A DNA stretch of 44,667 nt from Pseudomonas sp. HMWF032. Lineage in GTDB: Bacteria; Pseudomonadota; Gammaproteobacteria; Pseudomonadales; Pseudomonadaceae. The notes beneath the pieces were generated by a model. It was not told where the DNA came from. It saw only the letters and a list, made by a program, of their open reading frames with translations, and ran no database searches. Location of the stretch: positions 1,439,220-1,483,886 of the forward strand of contig NZ_QAIG01000005.1 in assembly GCF_003060885.1 (NCBI RefSeq), in the 5' to 3' direction. Each line of letters begins with the position of its first letter. Within the stretch, counting starts at the first letter, position 1. Positions 26,982-36,700 of this stretch are shown here, one piece after another. Both the position numbers and the translations under genes were made by a program.

Positions 26982-28913
26982 TTAGAGGCGGAAGCTGCTC
27001 ATCTGCTTGGCCAAATCATCGGCCAAACCACGCAGGGTCCGGCAGTCTTCCTTACAGACTTGCACCTCGCCGGCGGTGGCGTGCGCCAGATCCGCAATCC
27101 CCTGCACATTTCGATTGATCTCTTCGGTGACCGACGACTGCTCTTCGGTGGCTGCCGCAACCTGAGTATTCATATCGCTGATGCGCTCAACCTGATCGGT
27201 GATCGCACTGAGCGATTGCCCCGTGCGCTGGCTGGCTTCAACCCCGGTGCCCGTGGCGCTCTGTCCGGCATGCATGGAACTGACGGCGGTTTCTGCCCCC
27301 TGCTTAAGGCGCTGAATCATCTGCTGGATCTCGTCAGTCGAGCTTTGCGTACGACTGGCCAGGGTGCGCACTTCATCGGCCACCACGGCAAAGCCACGCC
27401 CCATCTCACCGGCACGCGCCGCCTCGATGGCAGCGTTGAGCGCCAGCAGGTTGGTCTGTTCGGAGATACCGCGAATGACAGCCAGCACCTGATCAATCGA
27501 GGCAACCTGCTCGGCCAATTCACCCACTGCGGCTGCGGCCCCCCCGATGTCAGCCGACATGCTCTCGATATGGTTGATCGACTCCCCCACCACCTTGCGG
27601 GCCTGCTGCGCTTCCTCGCGTGCCGCCTGAGAAGCGTGGGCGGCACTGCTGGCGTTGCGCGCGATTTCCTGCACAGTCAGCCCCATCTCATGCACAGCAG
27701 TGGCAACCATATCGGTCATTTCCTGCTGCTGGCTGGAGCGTCCAGCAGTGTTATCGACCACCTGTGCCACCTGACTGACCGAGGCGCGTAAACGTTCACT
27801 GGTCGCCAGTACATCGCTGATCAGACTACGCTGACCGCCAATAAACCGATTGAATCCACGAGCCAGATCACCCAGCTCGTCCTCGCGAGACTCATCCAGG
27901 CGACGGGTCAGGTCACCGCCACCACCACCGATTTCCACCAACGCAGCAGTCACCTGACGGATCGGCCGCACCAGACCACCCGCCAGCAGTACCACCAGCC
28001 CTAAGAACAACAGCGCCACACCAATGCCGATGGCGCTGGTCATGAACAGCGCCTGTCGCGCCTCGGCATAGATTTCCGCCTCAGGTACTTCACTGACCAG
28101 CAACCAGTCTAGGCTGCCAAGTTTCTGTGCCACAGCCAGATAGGCTTCGCCTTTGCGCTCGAAACGCACGGTTTTGCCGCCACTGTTCAGCAGCTGATCA
28201 GCGGGGCCTGTACCAAACAGCTCCGCAAGGCGCCCACTGCCGCTCAACTCGGCTTGTGGGTGCACTTTGATCTCGCCCTGAGCATCAATCAGGAAGACCT
28301 GGCCACGCTCACCAAAACGAAAGTCACGAATCATTTCCGACATGGCCTTGAGACTGAAGCCCAGACCGGAAACGCCTAGGGTCTTATTGCCCTGCTTGAT
28401 GCGCTGATTGATAAACAGGGTGGGCAGCCGCGTGCCTTTATCAATGTCGATTTCCAGCACCTGGTCGCGGCTGCTGTCGACCAGCTTGTAGAACCACTGG
28501 TTCTCCGCCTGGTCACGGCTAATGACCCGAGCCAGGCCTGCGCCGGTGAAGTAGTTGCCGCTTTCCAGCACGGCAATCGAGGTGGTCAGGGCGTTCTGCT
28601 GTTGACGCACACCATCCAGGTAACGCGCCACGGCATCCCGCTGCCCCTGATCTTCGCCTGCTGCCAGCCAATCCTGAATAAAGCTATTGCCGGCAATTCC
28701 TGCGTTGGCTGTAATCGGCGCGGTGAGCACCCTTTCCAAGTCATTACGAATTGCCAACACCCGAGCCGGCAATGCTTCCTCAACCAGGAAGCGTTCGCTC
28801 AAGCGGTTGACCACCGCCGAATAAATGCCAACCACAATCAGAATACTGGCAAGCAGGGCTGCGCCCATACTGAGACTCAGCTGCCACTGAATGCTGCGCT
28901 TCCACACGCTCAT
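26982..28913 (-). CDS. Methyl-accepting chemotaxis protein with dCache-like sensor
   Basis: This 643-residue receptor has TM1 at about 10-32, a large periplasmic domain of dCache type (about 35-275), TM2 at about 285-310, HAMP (about 311-365), and a cytoplasmic signalling domain with the hairpin [20 protein letters not shown]. It ends QMSSFRL without a CheR pentapeptide. The periplasmic ligand is not deducible. The gene stands alone, with no che genes nearby, so it should feed a chemosensory array encoded elsewhere. An AT-rich spacer with an inverted repeat lies upstream. Confidence 0.93.
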   Translation of the reverse strand: MSVWKRSIQWQLSLSMGAALLASILIVVGIYSAVVNRLSERFLVEEALPARVLAIRNDLERVLTAPITANAGIAGNSFIQDWLAAGEDQGQRDAVARYLDGVRQQQNALTTSIAVLESGNYFTGAGLARVISRDQAENQWFYKLVDSSRDQVLEIDIDKGTRLPTLFINQRIKQGNKTLGVSGLGFSLKAMSEMIRDFRFGERGQVFLIDAQGEIKVHPQAELSGSGRLAELFGTGPADQLLNSGGKTVRFERKGEAYLAVAQKLGSLDWLLVSEVPEAEIYAEARQALFMTSAIGIGVALLFLGLVVLLAGGLVRPIRQVTAALVEIGGGGGDLTRRLDESREDELGDLARGFNRFIGGQRSLISDVLATSERLRASVSQVAQVVDNTAGRSSQQQEMTDMVATAVHEMGLTVQEIARNASSAAHASQAAREEAQQARKVVGESINHIESMSADIGGAAAAVGELAEQVASIDQVLAVIRGISEQTNLLALNAAIEAARAGEMGRGFAVVADEVRTLASRTQSSTDEIQQMIQRLKQGAETAVSSMHAGQSATGTGVEASQRTGQSLSAITDQVERISDMNTQVAAATEEQSSVTEEINRNVQGIADLAHATAGEVQVCKEDCRTLRGLADDLAKQMSSFRL

Positions 28914-28947
28914 GAAACTTTACCTTTTGATTATTATTGGAAAAGAT

Positions 28948-28981
28948 TGATTGAATACAAATATGTATACAAACTCAATCA
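28948..28981. promoter_or_regulatory. Inverted and direct repeats upstream of the chemoreceptor
   Basis: Arms TGATTGA (28948-28954) and TCAATCA (28975-28981) flank a 20-bp AT-rich core holding the direct repeat ATACAAA-TATGT-ATACAAA. It lies 34 bp upstream of the chemoreceptor start at 28913, a reasonable operator or promoter position. No specific regulator is recognised. Confidence 0.4.
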
Positions 28982-29077
28982 CCCACCGATGTATAACCTA
29001 TCGACCAGCCAACCGGCGTCTTTAACGCCCTGGCACCTGGCCTTAGCTATTTTCAGCGCGGCCCCTCCGAACTGTGA

Positions 29078-31447
29078 TCACGGCAACACACTGAAACTCA
29101 GTTTGGCGGTTTGGCCACTCTCGTCGAGCACACTGAGCTGATAGCGGCCGGCCCGCGCGAAACTCTGGCTAAGCGCGCTTTCGGCCGTGGTTTCCGCCAC
29201 CGGTTGGCCGTCGACAAACCACCAGCGCCGGCCACTGCCACCCAACGCAGACAGGCGCAAGCGCAGGGGTTCGGCGCTGCCCGCCGGACGGCGTAAACGG
29301 TCGCCTTCGCGTACGCCGACTATCGACAGCGGCGCAGCGACGGGCACATGCCGTGGCGGACACTGCGGATCAACCGCCGGCAGGCGCGCACTGCGGCGCT
29401 CACGGCGCGGCAGCCAGGGCTCCAGCGGCGCCGGCCACAACGCCAGGCGCTGTACAGTAGCCCCCAGGCAACTGGCATCCACACGCAGCCCGGCGGCATT
29501 CACCCAGAGAATTTCCTGCAGGCCCAAACCCAGCGGCTGATCCTGCGCCGGCAAGGTCGGCGGCGTGGTGCCATCCAGGGTCCAGGCAAAGCGCTGGCGC
29601 CGGCAATTGGGATCGCGACTGTCAAGCGGCTGGCCCAGCGGCCAACAGATGGCGGCCACGCCGACCGAGGCCGGCTGTGGATCACCCGGCAAGGCAATGC
29701 CGCGCTGGCTGTCGCGGTTGACCAGCAGATCATGCACCTGCAGCAGCAGCGGCGCCGCCGACGCCAAGCCGAACTGGCCGGACACCGGGGTGCCATCAGG
29801 CCGGCCGATCCAGATGCCGATCAGGTAGCGCGGCGCCACGCCAATCGCCCAGGCATCACGAAAGCCATAGCTGGTGCCGGTCTTCCAGGCCAGGCTCGGG
29901 CGCTGCACCAGGTGCGCGCGCGGATCACGGTCCGGGCGCGCCTGACCGCTGAGAATGCGTCGCACAATCCAGGCCGAACCGGGCGACAACAACCGCCGCT
30001 CATGCAGGCCATCCTGCGGCTGAAACCGCAGGCGCGCGGCCATGCCGCCGCGGGCAAAGGCGCTGTAACCGCTGACCAGTTCCTCCAGGCGACTGCCCGC
30101 CCCGCCGAGAATCAGCGCCAGGTTGGGTTCAGCCAACAGCGGCAGCAGCAAGGGTACCCCGGCACTGCGCAGTTCACCGGCAAAACGCTTCGGCCCGTAG
30201 GCCTCCAGCAGCTGTACAGCGGGCAGATTCAGAGAGGTCGCCAGCGCCTCACTGGCGGACACCGCGCCGCTGAAACCGGCGGCAAAATTGCCTGGGCGGT
30301 AATCGCCATAGCGCCGTGGCACATCCTGCAGCAGCGATTCGGAATGGATCAGCCCTTCATCCAGGGCCATGCCGTAGAGAAAGGGTTTCAACGTCGAGCC
30401 GGGCGAACGCACCGCGTTGATCATGTCGACATGACCAAAGCGTTTGGTGTCGCCGATATCAATCGAACCCACGTAAGCGCGTACCGCCATGCTCGACTGC
30501 TCCACCACCAGAATCGCCGCCGAGGTACGCTCCGGCAACCGCGCCCGCCAACCGAGCAAGAGGTCTTCCAGACGGCGCTGCAAGGCGGCATCAATCGTCG
30601 TGCGAATCAGCGGTGGGCTGCCCGCCGTATTCAGCCGCCGCGCCAGCAGCGGGGCCAGGCGCGGGTCCTGACGCGGAGCCAGCAGTACCGGCTCTTCCAG
30701 CGCATCGTTGATTGCCGACTGCGGCCAAATCTGAAAACTGGCCAGGCGCTTGAGCACTTTGTCGCGCGCCGCCTGCGCTCGCTCGGGGTGGCGATCGGGG
30801 CGCAAACGACTGGGCGCTTGCGGCAGCACAGCGAGCAGCGCGGCTTCGGCGCGGGTCAGCTGGCTCGGCGACTTACCCAGATAAGCCCAACTGGCGGCCG
30901 CCACGCCCTGCAAGGTGCCACCAAAGGGCGCGCGATTAAGGTAGAGAGTCAGAATCTCATCCTTGGACAGGTGCCACTCCAGCTGCAGCGTGCGCCACAG
31001 CTGCTTGAGTTTGCCGCTGTAGCTGCGCGCATGCGGATCGAGCAGGCGCGCCACCTGCATGGACAATGTACTGCCACCGGACAGTACGCGCCCGCCACTG
31101 AGGTTCTGCCAGGCCGCGCGGCCCAGCGCCAGCGGGTTAACCCCGGGGTGCTGATAGAACCAGCGATCCTCATAGGTCAGCAGCGCCTCCAGGTAATAGG
31201 GCGATACCTCACTGGCGCTGACCGGATAACGCCAGACGCCGTCATGGTCGGCAAAGCGCCACAGCGGCGCGCCGTCCTCGGCCAACACCACGCGGGCCAG
31301 GTCATCACCCGGCACAGGCAGCGGAAATAACCGGTCAGCGGCTGCAAGAACCAGCAGCAGGCACAATGGAATAGCCAGCCAGGGACGACGCAAATACCTC
31401 ACCAGAACAGCGCGAGCTGCCACCAACCGACCCGTCCCAGAACGCAT
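29078..31447 (-). CDS. pbpC: Penicillin-binding protein 1C (PbpC)
   Basis: This 789-residue bifunctional class A penicillin-binding protein is anchored by one N-terminal helix (about 20-38) and should polymerise and crosslink peptidoglycan. The glycosyltransferase domain has TYEDRWFYQHPGVNP and GGSTLSMQVARLL. The transpeptidase domain has SPGSTLKPF (catalytic SxxK), SLN (SxN) and KTGTSYGF (KTG). The C-terminal ~90 residues form the BiPBP_C domain typical of PBP1C. The ATG at 31447 (MRSGTGRL) has a GAGAG Shine-Dalgarno; an in-frame ATG at 31468 has none. In E. coli pbpC directly follows yfhM; here an elastase gene on the other strand separates it from the yfhM homologue. Confidence 0.93.
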   Translation of the reverse strand: MRSGTGRLVAARAVLVRYLRRPWLAIPLCLLLVLAAADRLFPLPVPGDDLARVVLAEDGAPLWRFADHDGVWRYPVSASEVSPYYLEALLTYEDRWFYQHPGVNPLALGRAAWQNLSGGRVLSGGSTLSMQVARLLDPHARSYSGKLKQLWRTLQLEWHLSKDEILTLYLNRAPFGGTLQGVAAASWAYLGKSPSQLTRAEAALLAVLPQAPSRLRPDRHPERAQAARDKVLKRLASFQIWPQSAINDALEEPVLLAPRQDPRLAPLLARRLNTAGSPPLIRTTIDAALQRRLEDLLLGWRARLPERTSAAILVVEQSSMAVRAYVGSIDIGDTKRFGHVDMINAVRSPGSTLKPFLYGMALDEGLIHSESLLQDVPRRYGDYRPGNFAAGFSGAVSASEALATSLNLPAVQLLEAYGPKRFAGELRSAGVPLLLPLLAEPNLALILGGAGSRLEELVSGYSAFARGGMAARLRFQPQDGLHERRLLSPGSAWIVRRILSGQARPDRDPRAHLVQRPSLAWKTGTSYGFRDAWAIGVAPRYLIGIWIGRPDGTPVSGQFGLASAAPLLLQVHDLLVNRDSQRGIALPGDPQPASVGVAAICWPLGQPLDSRDPNCRRQRFAWTLDGTTPPTLPAQDQPLGLGLQEILWVNAAGLRVDASCLGATVQRLALWPAPLEPWLPRRERRSARLPAVDPQCPPRHVPVAAPLSIVGVREGDRLRRPAGSAEPLRLRLSALGGSGRRWWFVDGQPVAETTAESALSQSFARAGRYQLSVLDESGQTAKLSFSVLP

Positions 31448-31556
31448 AGCGCCTCTCTCAACACACATCCCTGAAGCGCCGCACTATACGCGGCGCTGCT
31501 CAATAATTCTGGCATCTGCTGGCAACTCGAAACCTGACGTGCAAAAGCGCTACGCC

Positions 31557-31573
31557 ATGGCAGAACATGCCAT
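31557..31573. promoter_or_regulatory. Inverted repeat upstream of the elastase gene, candidate operator
   Basis: ATGGCA-GAACA-TGCCAT is a perfect 6-bp dyad in the 350-bp spacer between the divergent pbpC and elastase genes, about 76 bp before the candidate elastase -35. It does not match a canonical 20-bp las/rhl box. The site may bind a dimeric regulator; which one is unknown. Confidence 0.35.
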
Positions 31574-31648
31574 ATCCGCCAGAACACACGAGGAAAAGCA
31601 CCGCGCTAGAGCTGTTTGCGCCCATTGTTATCTTTTTGCGTCATTTTT

Positions 31649-31677
31649 TTGATATTCATATTTTTGACGCCTATACC
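31649..31677 (+). promoter_or_regulatory. Candidate sigma-70 promoter of the elastase gene
   Basis: TTGATA (31649-31654) and TATACC (31672-31677) are separated by exactly 17 bp in an AT-rich island. Transcription would start near 31684, leaving a leader of about 114 bases before the ATG at 31798. The remaining spacer, from the pbpC start to here, holds only the inverted repeat at 31557. Confidence 0.5.
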
Positions 31678-31725
31678 TTGGGTTCGCTGTTAACGCCTGG
31701 CTACCCGCCGCGCCAACACCAGTGA

Positions 31726-33285
<1,560 letters not shown>

Positions 33286-33300
33286 AACGGACTACGCCAC

Positions 33301-33332
33301 AAGCCCCTGTCTCGCTGAGGCAGGGGCTTTTC
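33301..33332 (+). terminator. Rho-independent terminator of the elastase gene
   Basis: The stem AAGCCCCTGTCTC / GAGGCAGGGGCTT (one T-G wobble) has a GCT loop and is followed by TTTTCT. It starts 16 bp after the elastase stop. Strong GC stem and T-tract make this a convincing terminator. Confidence 0.88.
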
Positions 33333-33439
33333 TATGTCCAGCGCAGGCGGGTCATGTTCTGTAACGCGGCCCTTCTGCCCAATGACTGGCACACTGGCGC
33401 GCAGTAGCAATCAACGCAGGGTCGAGTGGAACGAGAACT

Positions 33440-33733
33440 ATGGGTGTAGACGGTTTTTTTGAATCCCTTGGCGAGGCAGTCGGCTCGGTGATCCGCTTTA
33501 TCGTCGAAGGCTTGAGCGGCTTTTTCGGCATGCTCGGCGGCGCGGTCAGCAGCTTTATCACGGGCATGTCCAAGGCCTTGGGGGTAACGCCATCATTGCT
33601 CAGCATCGTGGTGCTGCTGGCCGGTCTCTGGTTGCTGTACCTGGCGGTACGCGCCTTTATCCGCCGCTCGATCATTGCTGGGATGATCTGGCTGGTGCTG
33701 GGGTTGTGGTTGCTGAGCGGTCTGATCAGCTAA
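33440..33733 (+). CDS. Small hypothetical membrane protein (97 residues)
   Basis: I do not recognise this family. The N-terminal half is a Gly/Phe-rich amphipathic segment (FFESLGEAVGSVIRFIVEGL, FFGMLGGAVSSF). It is followed by a clear membrane helix (about 55-72, LLSIVVLLAGLWLLYLAV), a short Arg-containing turn (RAFIRRS), and a second helix (about 79-95, GMIWLVLGLWLLSGLI). ATG at 33440 follows ACGAGAA, a weak Shine-Dalgarno. It sits between the elastase terminator and a bidirectional hairpin before the alpha-2-macroglobulin stop, so it is probably its own transcript. Coding status rests on the coherent hydrophobicity pattern. Confidence 0.68.
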   Translation: MGVDGFFESLGEAVGSVIRFIVEGLSGFFGMLGGAVSSFITGMSKALGVTPSLLSIVVLLAGLWLLYLAVRAFIRRSIIAGMIWLVLGLWLLSGLIS

Positions 33734-33750
33734 ATCACACCGGCTAAACA

Positions 33751-33779
33751 ACAAGGCCCGCCAACTTGGCGGGCCTTGT
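33751..33779. terminator. Bidirectional hairpin between the small membrane gene and the macroglobulin gene
   Basis: A perfect 14-bp stem ACAAGGCCCGCCAA / TTGGCGGGCCTTGT around a single base lies 17 bp after the small gene stop and 5 bp before the convergent macroglobulin stop. The GC core with A/T ends suits termination in both directions. Confidence 0.82.
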
Positions 33780-33784
33780 GCGTT

Positions 33785-36700
33785 CTAGCGCTCCTTGACC
33801 ACCAGACGCCCCGGCGTGGTGCCCAAGGCCTGCCAGTTCGGCCGGTACATCGACTCCACTTGCGGTGGCGGCACGCGGTAGCTTCCCGGGGTAACAGCGC
33901 GGGCCAGGTACAGCAGGTGGGTGGTGTCGTAGCCGTTGACATCCAGCGCCGCGACGTAGCGATCACCACGGAACTCCTGGTGCTTGATCGCTGCGTTCTG
34001 CATCGACTCACGCCACTCTTTCACTGCACTGCTGGCGTCATCCAGGCTGGCCGAGCTTTGCGCCAGGTTCTGGTTTTCCAACTCCAGGCCTGCCGGCAGC
34101 AGGTCAACCACCAAGGCATCCGGTACGCGCTGCTGGGCGGATACGGCCAGGTGCACCAGCACCAGCTCGCCGCTTTGCAGGTTGCTCAGGTCCAGCGCTT
34201 CACCGTCCATGCCTAAGTACTCGCGGTAAATGCTGAGGTTTTCACCACCGGCAGCTGGGGCCTGACTGGGGTAACCGGACAGGGTCAGCTGCTGATACAG
34301 CGGGGTATCACCCGGTTTGCTCACTGAGTTGCGAATAGTCAGCGGCGCAGCCAGATCACTGCCATCAAGCTTGAGCCCCGGCTGGGCATTGCTCAGCTCG
34401 AAGGCCAAGCTGCCGCTTTGCAACGCGGCGCTCCAGCTCGGCTCTGGTTTACTCAGCAGGTTGCGCCCGGCTAGGTACAGCGCGTTGCGCTCCTGGGTCG
34501 ACAGCCACTGTTGTCCGGCCACTTCATCGGCCAGGTTGAACAGCCGCTCTTCACGGCGATTGCCGGCCAGATCGTGTTCCTCCAACAGGGCCAGAATCAG
34601 CGCCTGGTCGCGCAGCGGGCTGCCATAGTCGGCCAGCCAGTTATTGCTCTCGCGACCACGGGCCAGGCCTGCAGCCAGCAGCTCATCAGCGCGCGGCTGA
34701 TCACCCATTTTTTGCAGGGCCACGGCCAGGTGCACCAGCGGCAAACCGGACAGTGCATCGCTGCGCCGCTCATACAGGCTGCGCAAGGCTCCCAGCGGCG
34801 CCTGCTGGCTGCGCGCCAGCACGTAACCGGCGTAGGCCTGCACGGCAAAGCGGCTGTGCTCGGCGTTGTCGCTGTAGTTGACCTCGATCAGGTGACGTTC
34901 CTGCAGGTAGCGCAGCAGGCGTTCGTTGGCCTTTTTCAGCGCCTCTTCCGGTACGCCGAAACCCTGTTCACGGGCGCGCAGGAGGAAGTCGCTGACGTAG
35001 GCGGTCAGCCAGTATTCCTCTTCGCTGTCCGCGCCCCACAGACCGAAGCTGCCGTTGTAGCGCTGCATGCTCAGCAGACGCTCGATGCCCAACTCGATGG
35101 AGCGCTTGCGCTGCTCATCCGGCTCGGCTTCTACGCCTAGGCGCTTCAGCGTGGCCGCATCGGCATACAGCGACGGGTACAAACCACTGGTGGTCTGCTC
35201 CAGGCAACCGTATGGATAGGCTTTCAGTGCTCGAATCTGCTCGCCCAGGTTGAGTGGCGGCCGGCTGGAAATCGCCAGCCGCGCTTCCAGCCCTGCCGCC
35301 TCGAAGGCACTCAGCGCATTGGCCGGCAGCAGCCAGGGCTCATCTTTGAGCACCGCACGGAAATGCTGCAACTGCGCCGGGTAGGCCGGACGAATGCCCA
35401 GCGTCCACTCGCGGCTGAACGGCGGCAGCTCTTCACCCGGCAGAGCCAGGCCGTTGATGCTGACTTTGAAGCGCCCTTGGCCATAACCGCCCAATGCAGT
35501 CACCGGAATGCGCAAAATGGTGCGTTGGCCATCGGCCAGGGTGATCGGTGCCACCGCCGCACCGGGGTTCTGCGCCAGACGCAGCTGACCTTCGGCACTC
35601 AGTTGCACATCGAGTTTCTGCTCGCGCCCGGACAGGTTGCTCAGGTCCAGGGCCAGGGTGGTTTCATCGCCGCCAGCGAGGAAGCGCGGCGCGGACAGCT
35701 CGGCGATCAGCGGCGCAGCAACCACTGTCTTGCCTTCGCCCATGCCGTAGTGCTCATCGGTCCAGGCTTGTGCCATCAGACGCAGTTCGCCGTTGAAGTC
35801 GGGGATATTCAGGCTGACTTCGCCTTCACCCTGTTCGTTCAGTTTCAACGGTTGGCTCTGCAGCGCGACGATCAGCACGCTGGTATCCGGGCGCTTGCCG
35901 CCACCGGCCAGCGCCGCGTCACCGCCGAAGGCCAGCTTGGCCACCCGGCCTTGGCCGGCTTCGATCAACTGCCCATAGATGTCCAACTGATCCGCGCCAT
36001 AGGCCTTGCGCCCGAAGAAGTTGGCGAACGGATCGGGCGTCGCGTAGTCGGTGATATTGAGGATGCCGACATCCACCGCGGCCACCAGCACCTGCGCCTG
36101 TTTCGGGATACTGCCGTCGGCGTTGCGCGCCTGCACCTTGACCTTGAGCGGCTGATTGGGGCGCATCTTCTCCGCCGCGGTGAGGCTCAGCGCCAGTTTG
36201 CGCGGCGCACGTTCCAGCGGCAGATGCAGCAGGCCGACCGCACGTTTAGGGGTGGCATTGCTCTTGCGCTCGCCGGGACGGATCACCAGGGCGCTGACAT
36301 ACAGGTCATGCCGTGCCCAGTCCTTGGCAATCGGAATGTCGAAGGTCTTGCCCTCGGCCGGCACCTCGATCTCTTCCCACCACAGCGGCCCTTCGCTGGA
36401 CTCCACCATCAGGTAGCCCTTGCCCGCAGAAGGTGGGGTAACGGTGACCTGGGCGGTGTCGCCATCGACGTACGCCGGTTTATCCAGCGCCAGCTTGACC
36501 TGATCCGGGCGCACGGCGCCGCCGTCGGCGTTGTCCTGCCAGCGGTAGCCGGCCCAGAAACGCAGGCTGCTGAGCAGGCCAGTCTGCGCATCAATCACTT
36601 CGACGCGGTACGGGCCCCACTCCACCGGGAAGCTGATCTTGGCGGTGCCACCGGCAGCGACCTTGAGGGTTTCTTCGTTAAGGGTGAGGAATTTCTCGGT

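Noticed and set aside
29348..31330. 660-residue open frame on the plus strand
   Set aside because: Antisense to pbpC, which has all transglycosylase and transpeptidase motifs. Its Arg/Gln-rich composition is that of a shadow frame.
31490..31580. Possible las/rhl quorum-sensing box upstream of the elastase
   Set aside because: The TTCTGGCATCTGCTGGCAAC stretch is a direct rather than inverted repeat, and the ATGGCA/TGCCAT dyad is 17 bp with the wrong half-sites. Neither matches the 20-bp consensus, so only a generic dyad is annotated.
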